A stretch of 64,000 nt of DNA from Fimbriimonadaceae bacterium (GCA_023957775.1 JAMLGR010000013.1:61594-125593); one strand, 5' to 3'; counted from the first letter of the stretch, positions 43,324 through 52,713 are shown. The notes: a model not told the origin generated them from the letters alone. Numbers and translations are program-made.

Positions 43324-44127
43324 TTAGGCTGTTTGCTCGTTCTTGCGCGCCTTCCGTCGACGTGCGGCTGCCGCCAACCCCATGCCGACCATCCCGATCG
43401 TGGTTGGCTCGGGGACGGGTTGCAGCGAGAAGGAACCTTCGAAAGCGGTCTCGCCAAAGGCGCCGCTTCCCGCCTGCTGCGAGGCATAGTTCACAGTCCT
43501 TCCATTGCAGGCGCCGACATAAGTCAACTCGTACTCCACACCAGTCGTGAGTGTCAACGTTTGTGTGAACGGCACGTTCGCCAAGGTGGAGCTGTTCTGG
43601 ACCTCGGAGTTGAAGAGGTACCCGGAAACTGGTGAGTATAGCCTGAAGATGTAGAAGAACGAGCCAGCGGGGCCGTCGGGCTCGTAGCTATGATGGAACG
43701 TCGTGATGATTCCCTCCAGGTTTGCCTTGTACAGCCCCGAGGAACCCACCATGAATCGTACTGTTTGCCCGAAGCCAGAGTCTGTAGCCTGGCCGATAAA
43801 GGAATTCCCGCCGCTTACGTAAGTGGTTCTCGAATGGGCGGAACCGCTGCCGCTGATCCCTCCGCCACTGGCCGCCGCAGTCAAAGCAGACTCCCCGAAG
43901 TGTTCGGTCGTCACGCCATAGTCGGAACGAGTACCGGTAATACTCGTTGCGACACTCCCTCCAGACAAGAGGGATCCGCTGTCCGAGTTGCTGGCCAGCA
44001 CACCTCCGTTCGTGTCGATGATGTTGGCGACGGCGTAGTACGTGTGACTCGACACCAGGATTTGACCATGAGCCAACGACCCCAAACCGGTCAGAAGCAT
44101 GGCGCTTAGGATTTGTTCTCTCTTCAT
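43324..44127 (-). CDS. PEP-CTERM sorted exported protein
   Basis: The N-terminus is a signal peptide (REQILSAMLLTGLGSLAHGQ). The C-terminus is VPEPTTIGMVGMGLAAAARR followed by a basic tail, the PEP-CTERM sorting signal recognised by exosortase. The middle is Ser/Gly/Thr-rich and low in charge. Exosortase systems commonly accompany exopolysaccharide production, fitting the cluster at 20-37 kb; no exosortase gene lies in the window. 267 residues. Confidence 0.9.
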   Translation of the reverse strand: MKREQILSAMLLTGLGSLAHGQILVSSHTYYAVANIIDTNGGVLASNSDSGSLLSGGSVATSITGTRSDYGVTTEHFGESALTAAASGGGISGSGSAHSRTTYVSGGNSFIGQATDSGFGQTVRFMVGSSGLYKANLEGIITTFHHSYEPDGPAGSFFYIFRLYSPVSGYLFNSEVQNSSTLANVPFTQTLTLTTGVEYELTYVGACNGRTVNYASQQAGSGAFGETAFEGSFSLQPVPEPTTIGMVGMGLAAAARRRKARKNEQTA

Positions 44128-44273
44128 TTCATGACCTCAACCCCGAAGCCCAGTCGTCTCCGGTAGGGCCACATTCTAAGTTCTGGTCGAGCTTGTGTCC
44201 GGCGTGTTTCACGATGATTCACGGAAGGATTGCGAACTTTCCTCTCGACGGAATGCCTTTGATCGACTTGTCG

Positions 44274-44279
44274 TAGACT
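44274..44279 (+). promoter_or_regulatory. -10-like TAGACT box
   Basis: TAGACT ends 10 nt before ATG 44290 of the regulator gene. Confidence 0.35.
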
Positions 44280-44289
44280 GACGGACAGG

Positions 44290-45666
44290 ATGGACATCTG
44301 GAGACTTTGTCTCTTGGGCGAGTTTCGGCTTTACCTCCCCGATGGGAACGTCGCGCCGCTGACGATGCGGAAGGCTCAGGGGCTAATCGCCATCCTGGCA
44401 TCTTCGCCGAACCACACTCTCGATCGTGTGACGTTGCAGGAGGCGCTTTGGCCAGATTCCACGCCTGCTCTGCAGCAAGCGAGCCTCAGGCAAGCGCTTG
44501 CCCATATCCGGAAGCACCTTACGTGCGAGTTCGTCGTCTCGACGCGCAGCGTCTGCCGCATCGGCGCGCAGGTCCATTTGTCTTGCGATGCGTTTGAAGC
44601 AGATGACGGTGGTGAGGGGAAGACCTTCCTTCCGGAGTTTCCGGAACCCTGGTTCGAGCGCGAACGACGAAGAAGGAAGATCGCGCGGGAAGGACCCACG
44701 GCGGGTTCGCCCGAAGGCGGGCCGACGCTCATCGAGGGCTTCCTCGCTCTACTCCGTTGGTATTCGAGCCACGATCCGATTAAGTCCTTGGCGTTGATGC
44801 GCGACCATGTCGAGGTCGTCGATGGAATTCCTCCCAGGCAACTCTATCCACTCCTCGAGAGCAGTTTGGCCGCAACCAAACGGACCCACCCGCTCTACGG
44901 ATGGGGGCTTCTTTGGAAGGGTATCTGCCTAAGCGTCACCAGGAACGTCGTCGATGGAGAGCCGTATCTTCAACGGGCCATTCAGCTTGGGATCGAACAT
45001 CGGGACTCTGAACTCTTGGTTCGGGCATCGTGTTTCCTCGCTTCCAACTACGCGATGACGGGGAAGTTCGGGGTGGCTTCTCGCACCCTGCAACGGGTCG
45101 AGCCGCTGGTTGGGACGAGATCGACGATGCACGCCCTCTACACCAGTTCGTGCGGGGCGGTCCTTCACCACGCGGGGCGTGCGACCGAAGGGCTCCGTTT
45201 CGTTCGTCTTGCCGCAGAGTCTTCCGCGCCCTCCGTGGCCGAACGGAACCGGCTGCAGGCCCTTCTGGGTGTCTTTTTGTCCACCAACGCGGGAAGCGAG
45301 CATGCGATGGATCTGCTTGCAGAACCCGAGGCTTTCGGCGAAGAAACAGGCAACACTCTGATCCTGCTCTTGGTCCAGTTGGGCAAGGGCCAGGTTCTCT
45401 TGAATGAGAACTGTCCGGGCGCTGCCGCCCGACTCCTTGGCGACCTGGCCCGGCAGGCTGCCAGGTTCCGCAGTAACCACCTTGAGCTGTATGCCAGAGA
45501 ATCGTGGGCGCTGGCATCTTTGCGAATGGGCGACACGGACACGGCGCGTCGCGAGATTCGAGCGGCCCGACGCCTTCGCACTGCTCTCGGTTTCGGCTTT
45601 ACTCCCTGGGACGTCGGCCGTTTGGGTGAACTGAGCCGGGGGAAGGATCGGCACTGTCCCACTTAG
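44290..45666 (+). CDS. SARP/AfsR-like transcriptional regulator with TPR-like domain
   Basis: Residues 1-100 form a winged helix of the OmpR/SARP kind: RLCLLGEFRLYLPDGNVAPL, LASSPNHTLDRVTLQEALWP, and a recognition-helix region ALQQASLRQALAHIRKHL. The rest is alpha-helical with TPR-like repeats (LLRWYSSHDPIKSLALMRDH; YLQRAIQLGIEHRDSELLVR). SARP proteins bind direct repeats next to promoters and activate transcription. It is divergent from the PEP-CTERM gene (162 bp apart), so it may control it. 458 residues. Confidence 0.82.
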   Translation: MDIWRLCLLGEFRLYLPDGNVAPLTMRKAQGLIAILASSPNHTLDRVTLQEALWPDSTPALQQASLRQALAHIRKHLTCEFVVSTRSVCRIGAQVHLSCDAFEADDGGEGKTFLPEFPEPWFERERRRRKIAREGPTAGSPEGGPTLIEGFLALLRWYSSHDPIKSLALMRDHVEVVDGIPPRQLYPLLESSLAATKRTHPLYGWGLLWKGICLSVTRNVVDGEPYLQRAIQLGIEHRDSELLVRASCFLASNYAMTGKFGVASRTLQRVEPLVGTRSTMHALYTSSCGAVLHHAGRATEGLRFVRLAAESSAPSVAERNRLQALLGVFLSTNAGSEHAMDLLAEPEAFGEETGNTLILLLVQLGKGQVLLNENCPGAAARLLGDLARQAARFRSNHLELYARESWALASLRMGDTDTARREIRAARRLRTALGFGFTPWDVGRLGELSRGKDRHCPT

Positions 45667-45724
45667 TGCGCTCTGGAGCGCTTGACGGTAACCCTGGCGA
45701 CCTTCTGTGGCGTCTGTTTTCGTG

Positions 45725-46798
45725 ATGAGCTGGTTCACTCCCTTGGCCCTCCTCTGCCTCGCCTGGATGGGTGCCGGCTGCGGCGCTCCGAGCGAACTTG
45801 CCGTTCAGATGACCGCCGCCCAGGAGGACGATCTCGCTGCCGGAACGAAGGGGCTCCCCCTCTCCGCCAACGTACCGTCGTTCATGCCCAAGCACTTGAC
45901 TGGACAGCACGAAGGCAAAGACGTATGCCCCCTATGCGCCTACGGCCTCGTCCCCCAACTGCAGATCTGGGTTCAAGAGGAGAACCTTCAGGAAGGGCTG
46001 GTGATGGCGCGACTTGCCGACCGATATTGCGTCGACGCTCGAGCCTCCGCAGACAAGCGCCCCGTGGCCTACCTCGTCGTCGTTCCGAGGAGGAACGGCA
46101 GGATATCGGAACAGAGCGTCTCGGCGATCCGTGCTATCGGAGCCAAGTGTCTGTTTGCGACGGAGGTCCCGTCGTGGGAAGACCCCCCGACCTCGGGTCT
46201 TTACGGGCATGCGAACTCGGACAAGCCCCGGCTCAGGGTCTATTCGGTCGTCAACCGAAGGCTCTTCAAGAGGTGGGACGACCCCTCAAGCTCCCAATGG
46301 CCCGCCATCGAGGCATCCCTTGTCGAGTCGGCCCGGTACGTCACGAATTCCACGTTGGCCGACTCCGCCATCGCTCCGGCATGGGAGCCCGGGCAGCGCT
46401 TGGAGGTCCGATTCAGGGTAGTGGACAAGGACAAGCGCCCGTTGAGCGGCGTCAAAGTCACGGCGATGCAGGCGGACGCCACCGGCCACTACAACCCCGA
46501 CGGTTGGAACCGGCGAGACCCGCGGCTCAAAACGCTGGCGTGGACCGACGGCGATGGGTGGATCACGTTCACCACGATCATGCCCGGGCAGTATCCCAAC
46601 CACTCGGAGCCTGCGCATATCCACTTCGACGTGATCGTGAATGGCACGTCGCACTATCGGACCCTGTGGTTCGAGGGCGACTCCCTGCTCTCACGCGAGC
46701 GACGAACCTGGGCTGATCGGGATGAGGAGACCGTCATCGTCCCGCTCGCAAGGTCCGGCGCCGTATGGCAAGCCGAGCACAGCTTCCAGATCAAGTGA
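45725..46798 (+). CDS. Lipoprotein with thioredoxin-like and intradiol-dioxygenase-like domains
   Basis: ATG 45725; the signal ends MGAGCGAPSE, consistent with a lipoprotein Cys. The first domain has CPLCAYGLVPQLQIW (CxxC, thioredoxin-like). The C-terminal domain follows the intradiol ring-cleavage dioxygenase fold: FRVVDKDKRPLSGVKVTAMQ, DATGHYNPDG, a Thr/Asp-rich turn, IMPGQYP and PAHIHFDVIVNG. The Tyr of GHYN, the Tyr of GQYP and both His of AHIHF match the four iron ligands. It may be a true dioxygenase acting outside the cytoplasm, or a structural homologue as in other exported members. 357 residues. Confidence 0.78.
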   Translation: MSWFTPLALLCLAWMGAGCGAPSELAVQMTAAQEDDLAAGTKGLPLSANVPSFMPKHLTGQHEGKDVCPLCAYGLVPQLQIWVQEENLQEGLVMARLADRYCVDARASADKRPVAYLVVVPRRNGRISEQSVSAIRAIGAKCLFATEVPSWEDPPTSGLYGHANSDKPRLRVYSVVNRRLFKRWDDPSSSQWPAIEASLVESARYVTNSTLADSAIAPAWEPGQRLEVRFRVVDKDKRPLSGVKVTAMQADATGHYNPDGWNRRDPRLKTLAWTDGDGWITFTTIMPGQYPNHSEPAHIHFDVIVNGTSHYRTLWFEGDSLLSRERRTWADRDEETVIVPLARSGAVWQAEHSFQIK

Positions 46799-46802
46799 AC
46801 CC

Positions 46803-47169
46803 TCAGAGGTGCCGCTTACCCGCAGCCAGTTGTGCGCAGGCTTCCCGGATCCGGCTTTTGCGGGTCTCTCGATCCGGAGACGCCTCGACCCACTCGGACA
46901 CTTCCCGATTCTCGCCGGCCGAGTGATTGCTCCACTGCGCCTTCGCCTCCGGGGCGGCCCCGAGGGCCTTGTAGAGGTCCATGGGTACCACAGCGTAGCA
47001 GCAGGGGCGCCGCTTGCCCGCCACGAGATTCTCACACGCCCGCAGGATCCGGCGCGCGCGTTTCCGGCTGCTTCTCCTCGTTGATCCATCCGATGAAGTC
47101 GCGGCGCCCGGTCGGCGTCAGTCCGTCCCACGCGACTTGCGCGTCCGGCGTCGCCTGAAGGGCCTCGGC
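46803..47169 (-). pseudogene. YdeI/OmpD-associated protein, frameshifted
   Basis: Two YdeI-type units are readable on the minus strand in different frames. The upstream unit reads VAWDGLTPTGRRDFIGWINE then EKQPETRA and hits TGA; shifting frame near 47052 restores RRILRACENLVAGKRR. The second unit follows (VPMDLYKALGAAPEAKAQW; EWVEASPDRETRKSRIREAC). A single-base indel in the GC-only run explains the break. Such proteins usually fuse a DUF1905 domain with YdeI units; here a DUF1905 gene stands alone at 52.3 kb. The rest of the gap to 47288 shows no gene. Confidence 0.7.
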
Positions 47170-47288
47170 TGAGGCACTGAAGCTTCCGTGTCTTCTCCCA
47201 TCGGGTCTATTTTGGCCTTACCCGTTCCGCCTGATTCACTGGGCCGGCGAACTCCCCAAAACCCAGTATTTCCCTTTGCCATATGACC

Positions 47289-49034
47289 CTAAGCCTTCGT
47301 GTGGCGCAGGATGAACTCGACCAGCGGAGTCGGATCGTCGAGGCCGTGCGGATGGTGCTTGAACCCGTGTTTGACGATCACTTCGATGGTGCCGCCCAGC
47401 CTCTCGTACCGATCTTTGAGGATCGAGGTGTTCTCAAGATAGGGAACGACCTCGTCGGCATCGGCTGCACAGTGGATGATCGGCACGTGGGCCTTGGCGA
47501 GCGGGGCGAGGTTGTCGATCGGGTTGAGCTTGTAGACCAGCGCCTCGGCCTCTGAGGCGAACCCGTAGTCCCGCTGCAGCTTCTCCCAATCGTCGGGGCT
47601 CCCGGGGCCGGTCCCCTTCCCACCCGGCCAGCTCTTGAAGTCGCACACGGGGTTGTCGCCGTAGATCACCGACACGCTGTTCGGGTGGCGGGCGGCCCAG
47701 TTGTACACGTAGAGCCCGCCGCGCGACAGACCCTCGAGCGTGGGCTTCTTGGAAAGCCCGTAGCGCTTTGTCAGCAGGTCGTAGAAGGCGTCCCAGTGCG
47801 CCAAGGCCGAGGGGGCGCCGAAGGTGTTGCCGACTTCGATGTAAGCCAAGCAGAAGCCACGCGACAGGAGCGCAAGGTCCAGCTCAGGGCGAAGGTCGAA
47901 GAACTCGGCGCGCCAGATCCAGGGTCTTGAGGACCCCGGGGTGAGCGCCTTCGGGGTCACCACGATGGCCCGCGTGCCGTCCACGTCGAAATCGTACCGA
48001 TCGAAGCCATGGTAGTCGGTGCGCGGCCCGGGGAACATTGGCGGGAGTTCGGCCCGCATCGCCCCGATCTCGCCCTCCATCTGTGCGGCCTTCGGCTGCG
48101 CTTGGGCGAGGGGGAGACCCTGCGCCATGCCGGGCCGCATGTGCCCGATTGCGGTCAGCCACGCGTCGGTCAGCACCCTCTGGCGCCCATGGACCAGGCC
48201 CAGAAACTGGTCGAGGGCATCGTCCTCCCGCCCTGGAAGCACCGGCTGATCTGCGGCGGGCAGACGGTCCGCCGGTGCGCCCCAAGCGCGCAAAATCTCG
48301 CGAGTGATCAGCATGTGCCCGATCCTGTCGAGATGCACGCCGTCTCCCGCGAACACGAACCCTGGTTCGGTCTTGCGCCGCTCGGCAAGGTAGGCGTTGA
48401 GCGGGCTGTGGATGTCGATCACGTTCCACCCCGCCTCCCGCTGACCCAACAGCCACTCCGAGCAACGGGCGAGCACGTCGTCATACCCCTCGAAACCATG
48501 TCCCGCCGGGTAAACGTCCCGCCCGGCCGGCCAAAGGTCGCCACGCACCGGTTGGGGATCAAACGGGGGCGGAGTCAACAGCCACAGGCGGGCCTTGGCC
48601 TTGGCCACGCGCTCCCGCAGCCACCGAATGCCCTCCTGATACTTCGCGAAGCGCCCATCGTCGAACGGGTGGTAAATGCCGTCGTTCATCCCGTAGCAGG
48701 CGACCACGAGGTCCGTCTTCACCAGCGCAAGCGCCCGGTCCAGCCGCTCGTGCAGGTCCGGCCGCGGGAACGCACCGCCCGCATGATTGCGTTCGGTCAA
48801 CCCGGACAAGGTCTCGCTCGGCAGGCCCACGTTGATCAGCTCGACGCGGCTGCCCGGACTGTTCACCCGGATGTACGCGTCCAAGGCATCGACGTAGCCA
48901 CCTGCATAGGTGATGCTGTCGCCGAGGAACAGGATCCGCTTAGCCCCCCGAATCGCCGTGAGTTCGGTGCGCTGAGGGGTGGCGCACCCGAGAGAGGCTG
49001 TTGCCAAGGCGATCGTAAGGGCGAGCCAGCGCAT
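47289..49034 (-). CDS. SGNH hydrolase fused to alpha/beta hydrolase, lipoprotein
   Basis: ATG 49034 gives RWLALTIALATASLGCATPQ, a lipoprotein signal. The first domain is an SGNH/GDSL esterase: GDSITYAGGYVDAL (Ser), VGLPSETLSGLTER, CYGMNDGIYHPF (Gly-Asn block) and DGVHLDRIGH (Asp-His). The second is an alpha/beta hydrolase: LEGLSRGGLYVYNWAARHPN (nucleophile elbow), CAADADEVVPYLENT (Asp) and KHGFKHHPHGLDDP (His). Two esterase domains in one exported protein suggest deacetylation of a polysaccharide. About 581 residues. The longer start at 49118 is not needed. Confidence 0.85.
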   Translation of the reverse strand: MRWLALTIALATASLGCATPQRTELTAIRGAKRILFLGDSITYAGGYVDALDAYIRVNSPGSRVELINVGLPSETLSGLTERNHAGGAFPRPDLHERLDRALALVKTDLVVACYGMNDGIYHPFDDGRFAKYQEGIRWLRERVAKAKARLWLLTPPPFDPQPVRGDLWPAGRDVYPAGHGFEGYDDVLARCSEWLLGQREAGWNVIDIHSPLNAYLAERRKTEPGFVFAGDGVHLDRIGHMLITREILRAWGAPADRLPAADQPVLPGREDDALDQFLGLVHGRQRVLTDAWLTAIGHMRPGMAQGLPLAQAQPKAAQMEGEIGAMRAELPPMFPGPRTDYHGFDRYDFDVDGTRAIVVTPKALTPGSSRPWIWRAEFFDLRPELDLALLSRGFCLAYIEVGNTFGAPSALAHWDAFYDLLTKRYGLSKKPTLEGLSRGGLYVYNWAARHPNSVSVIYGDNPVCDFKSWPGGKGTGPGSPDDWEKLQRDYGFASEAEALVYKLNPIDNLAPLAKAHVPIIHCAADADEVVPYLENTSILKDRYERLGGTIEVIVKHGFKHHPHGLDDPTPLVEFILRHTKA

Positions 49035-49223
49035 GGATTGCCAGCATACTGCGGTTCCTCGGGCAAGGACCGGGGCGCAGCGTCGCGGTGGTCGTGAGGG
49101 CTCCCCGCCTCTCTGCACGGGATGCGCCGAGCCACTCCCATCGAACGGTTTGGGGCGCTCAAGCTACTCTAGGCCCGCGGTCGCGAGCTTCACCTGTTCA
49201 AGCCCAGGCAGCCGGACCTGGAG

Positions 49224-49436
49224 ATGCTCGCCAAGTGGCAGCTCCTTCGCGAGTTTCACATGCGAGCCCATGGAACAGTTCCTAGCGAGTCTCTGGCGCG
49301 AGTCGTTCGGGTTTTGGGGACCGTCCAGGAGTTCGCCGACGCACTCGAGGCTCCGGAGCTGGTCGAGCAGATGAATCGGTTGCTCTCGGAGGGATCAAAG
49401 AGAACTTCGGTCACCGCCGGGCAACTTCCCCTATAA
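49224..49436 (+). CDS. Short hypothetical frame, possibly a gene fragment
   Basis: 70 residues from ATG 49224 (LAKWQLLREFHMRAHGTVPS; LGTVQEFADALEAPELVEQM). The frame remains protein-like upstream (ELHLFKPRQPDLE) up to a TAG near 49170, so this may be the rest of a broken gene. It ends inside the -10 box of the next gene. The 400-bp gap between 49035 and 49442 shows nothing else. Confidence 0.35.
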   Translation: MLAKWQLLREFHMRAHGTVPSESLARVVRVLGTVQEFADALEAPELVEQMNRLLSEGSKRTSVTAGQLPL

Positions 49437-49437
49437 T
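49432..49437 (+). promoter_or_regulatory. Consensus TATAAT five bases before a start codon
   Basis: TATAAT ends 5 nt before ATG 49443. Transcription would begin at or next to the ATG, giving a leaderless message. Confidence 0.55.
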
Positions 49438-49442
49438 TTGTT

Positions 49443-52313
49443 ATGCGTTTGGCAGCGGCGTTTCTCATTTTCTTAGTGAGCCTCGCTCACGCATGGGCGC
49501 AAAGCCCCTCGGCCAACCCGGCTCAAGCGTTCGACGTGTACATCACCGTCGGGAAAGGTCCGGACGGGGAGGACGGACCGGTTGCCAAAGCCCAGGTCAC
49601 CCTGAGCGGTCCCGGCACCAGGCTCAACCCTCAAAGCAAGAGCACCGACGAGGAAGGGGTCGCCAAGTTCACCGTGCCCGATAAGGGACGGTACTTCGTC
49701 GAGGTCAAAGCCGGCGGATTCGCACCATTCGAGGGGCGCATGTTTGTCGAAGAGACGGTCACACACTACTTCGCGGCCCTGGCCGCCCCTTCCCAGCATC
49801 CCGACAAGGCGCGCATCGTCGTCTATGTGAAGGACTCCGAATCAGGCTGGCCCATCGATGGGGCGGCGGTCAAAACACAACGGGCCGATGCGTCCACGGC
49901 CGACCACATGAACACGGACGACGGTGGCCGCGCGTACGTCGTGATGCGCCTGGCTCCGGAGGCCAAGGGCGGACTCACGTTCGAAGTCACCGTTTCCCAC
50001 CCGGACTACGAGCCCCAAACCCAACGCGTGGTGGCAGACAAGGACGTCGTCAAAGACTATCCCCTCACCTTCACCCTCAGGCGCGCCAAAGGTCTGCGGT
50101 TGTTCACCGCCACCGTGCTCGAAGCGGGCACGCGGGCGCCCGTGCCCAACGCCAAGGTCGTTCTGGACGGCGGTCGGGACAACTTCTTCTCGGTCAGCAC
50201 AGGACCCGACGGCAAGGCCCTGTTCCGCCTCCCTCCAAGCGTCTCGTACGAGATCAAGATCTCAACGTCCCTCTACGACGAGGAGACCGATAAGCTCGAC
50301 CTCGCCTCGGAGTCGGGCGTCGTGCAACGAACCTACGAGTTGAGCCGCAAAGGCGGCGGCGCCGAGATTCGCCGCGCGCTCATCGTCACGGTCCGTTACA
50401 AAGACGACAAGGGCGCCAACCAACCGCTCAAGGACGCCGTCGTGGTCGGCCCGGGCCTCCACGGCTCGGCTACCGACGCCAACGGCCAGATCGTGTTTCT
50501 CCACACCGTGCCGCCTGGGGAAACGATCACCGTCACAGCGTCGAGCCCGCTGTTCAAGACCGGCTCTGCGGACGTGCTTGTGCGCGACAAGGGCGTGATG
50601 GTCGATCTCAAACAGTTCACGCGCGACACCGCGCGCGGCATGGGCGATCTCGAGGCGATCCGCAAACAAGGCGTCCAAGGCTACGACACGGCGCTGATCC
50701 TGCTCGAGATGAACAAGATCGAGGCGGTGAAGAGGGTCGTCGGCAAGATCGAGACGGGCGACGAATCCACGCCCGGCGAACCCGTCGCGTATGCGACCGA
50801 ACTGACCTACGCCGATGGCGACAGCGACGTCGTTACCGTCGAGGAGGTCATCCAGGTCCTCGATGCGAGTGGAGCCATCGTCGATCGCAAGGGCAGCGTG
50901 CGCACGCTCAACCGGGGCGAGCCCTCCACGCAATCGTTCCGATTCGACCCGCCCAAGCCCGGCACGTACCGCATCAAATCCGCGGTCTCGTGGGATCGGG
51001 GCGTGCTGTGGACCGGCGAGAAGACCGTCAAGGTTTCCGAAGACCGGCGCAAGATCGCACTGAGCGGCGACGTGGTCGCCAAAAAGGGCAAGGTCAACCT
51101 CGACGAGCGGATCGACGTGAACGTCAACGTCCTTTACAACGCCGGGCCGACCGAGCGCGTCACCCTGCGCGAGCGGGTCGAACTGTTCGATCCCAAGGGC
51201 GAAGTCGTGCAGAACAACCTGGGCGAGCGTGCGCTCACGCGGGGTTCCTACTCGCTCCGCAACTTCGCCATCACTTGCCAGGCGCCGGGCATGTACCGGC
51301 TGAAGTCTACGATCCTGGGCCTCGACAACGAGGTCCTCTGGAGCGGCGAAGGCACGTTCGAAGTCGCCAACGTCGGCAAGCCCGTCACCAAGAAGCCGGG
51401 TCAGGGCTACTACCGGCTCGTCAAGCGGACCGTCGGCAACGTCCCCGGTCCAGCGGTCGGACCGGAGGGCACCTTCTCCGGCTCGATCTCAGAGTCCTCG
51501 TTCGCGCTCAAGTACGAGAGCAAGCCGCCCTACGACGCCCACATCGACATCCAGGTGCAGTACTCGACCCCGCCGACGATCATCAAGGCCAACGACACGG
51601 TCGAGCTCACCGTGCAGGGCACCGCGTCCGTGACCGGCAGGGATGTGGGCTCGACGGGGATCGGCGCGGGGTGGTATGTGACGGGAAGCGGATCGCTGGT
51701 CGAAGGCCGGAACATCTTCCTGGGCAAGGCCAGTTCGGGCATGGTCTACAACTCGGGATCGACGTCCTTCAAGATCAAGGTGGGCTCGGGCGGCGCCCTC
51801 AGGATCGGCAACAGCCAGGGCGGCCAAACGTGGGGCTCCAGCGACAACTGGAACCCAGGCACCTACGATTACGAATGGGTGCCGAACGAAGCCCCTCCCG
51901 ACCCCGTGAAGCCTGCCGGCCAACCCACCCTGCAGGCAGGCGCCGCCTCGGACAAGCCCGGCGACGCGGAGGGCTCCTACTCGGCCCTGATCCCCATCTC
52001 GCGCGGCGAGACGATCGACCACTGGGTGCGTGTGCAGATCAAGAAGGCCGCGAACGCCAACACCTACTCGGTCACGGGCTCGATCATGGCGACGGCCAAG
52101 AGCAAGGGGTTCCAAATCCAACTGTCAGGGACGTACTTCGGGGCCACGAACAAGATCTCGGGCAGAGGCACCTCCACCTATCCGAACACCTCCTACGTGG
52201 TGGACCTGGGCGGCTCGTTCGAAGGTGGCCAACCCCGTTTGCTCGTGACGATCCGCCAGCCCAAGGGCACGTACGTGAAGACGTTCAGCGTGACCTTGAA
52301 ACGGATCAGCTAA
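49443..52313 (+). CDS. Large exported protein with carboxypeptidase-regulatory-like domains
   Basis: Signal peptide RLAAAFLIFLVSLAHAWAQS. Repeated CarboxypepD_reg-like beta-sandwiches follow: VAKAQVTLSGPGTRLNPQSK with GVAKFTVPDKGRYFVEVKAG; IDGAAVKTQRADASTADHMN; VPNAKVVLDGGRDNFFSV; LKDAVVVGPGLHGSATDANG. Later segments are Ig-like (EVIQVLDASGAIVDRKGSV; RERVELFDPKGEVVQNNLGE), and the C-terminus from about residue 650 is Gly/Ser-rich beta structure. 956 residues. No catalytic site seen; most likely a surface or adhesive protein. Confidence 0.75.
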   Translation: MRLAAAFLIFLVSLAHAWAQSPSANPAQAFDVYITVGKGPDGEDGPVAKAQVTLSGPGTRLNPQSKSTDEEGVAKFTVPDKGRYFVEVKAGGFAPFEGRMFVEETVTHYFAALAAPSQHPDKARIVVYVKDSESGWPIDGAAVKTQRADASTADHMNTDDGGRAYVVMRLAPEAKGGLTFEVTVSHPDYEPQTQRVVADKDVVKDYPLTFTLRRAKGLRLFTATVLEAGTRAPVPNAKVVLDGGRDNFFSVSTGPDGKALFRLPPSVSYEIKISTSLYDEETDKLDLASESGVVQRTYELSRKGGGAEIRRALIVTVRYKDDKGANQPLKDAVVVGPGLHGSATDANGQIVFLHTVPPGETITVTASSPLFKTGSADVLVRDKGVMVDLKQFTRDTARGMGDLEAIRKQGVQGYDTALILLEMNKIEAVKRVVGKIETGDESTPGEPVAYATELTYADGDSDVVTVEEVIQVLDASGAIVDRKGSVRTLNRGEPSTQSFRFDPPKPGTYRIKSAVSWDRGVLWTGEKTVKVSEDRRKIALSGDVVAKKGKVNLDERIDVNVNVLYNAGPTERVTLRERVELFDPKGEVVQNNLGERALTRGSYSLRNFAITCQAPGMYRLKSTILGLDNEVLWSGEGTFEVANVGKPVTKKPGQGYYRLVKRTVGNVPGPAVGPEGTFSGSISESSFALKYESKPPYDAHIDIQVQYSTPPTIIKANDTVELTVQGTASVTGRDVGSTGIGAGWYVTGSGSLVEGRNIFLGKASSGMVYNSGSTSFKIKVGSGGALRIGNSQGGQTWGSSDNWNPGTYDYEWVPNEAPPDPVKPAGQPTLQAGAASDKPGDAEGSYSALIPISRGETIDHWVRVQIKKAANANTYSVTGSIMATAKSKGFQIQLSGTYFGATNKISGRGTSTYPNTSYVVDLGGSFEGGQPRLLVTIRQPKGTYVKTFSVTLKRIS

Positions 52314-52626
52314 CCCAAGGAGAGCAAGGCCCGACTTCCAATTCAAGGCGCACACGCACCGCGTCCCCCACTCCGATGCCCTCCGCCCTCTGGACTGCGA
52401 CCTTGACGGGCACCAGGTACACGCCGTGGCGTGGAAACAGCGATGTGGTGAAAGGCGTTTCGCCGATCTGGGCGCCCACGGGAATCACGCCCCAACCGTA
52501 AGTAACGAGCCCCGAGACCTCCTTGATCTCCGATGAAACATCGGGCGGGACCGGCACAAACACGAACGGCGCCGGCCCCCTCCAACTGATGGTCTCACCC
52601 GTAAACTCGACGATCATCGCAGCCAT
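52306..52626 (-). CDS. DUF1905 domain protein
   Basis: The 106-residue protein follows the DUF1905 pattern: FTGETISWRGPAPFVFVPVP, PDVSSEIKEVSGL, then GWGVIPVGAQIGETPFTTSL and FPRHGVYLVPVKVAVQRAEG with a final GIGVGDAVRVRLEL. DUF1905 is a small beta-barrel often fused to YdeI units; here it stands alone, and the YdeI pseudogene lies 5 kb away. Its end overlaps the end of the large exported protein by 8 bp (tail to tail). Confidence 0.82.
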   Translation of the reverse strand: MAAMIVEFTGETISWRGPAPFVFVPVPPDVSSEIKEVSGLVTYGWGVIPVGAQIGETPFTTSLFPRHGVYLVPVKVAVQRAEGIGVGDAVRVRLELEVGPCSPWVS

Positions 52627-52701
52627 GGATGCCGTTGGACCATGGCCCTTGAACCGGCCCCCCTGCCTCTGTGCTCCACCCTACCTCGCCCATGGATCAT
52701 C

Positions 52702-52707
52702 TATGCT
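52702..52707 (+). promoter_or_regulatory. -10-like TATGCT box
   Basis: TATGCT ends 6 nt before GTG 52714, supporting that start and a leaderless message for the monooxygenase. Confidence 0.4.
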
Positions 52708-52713
52708 CGCGAT

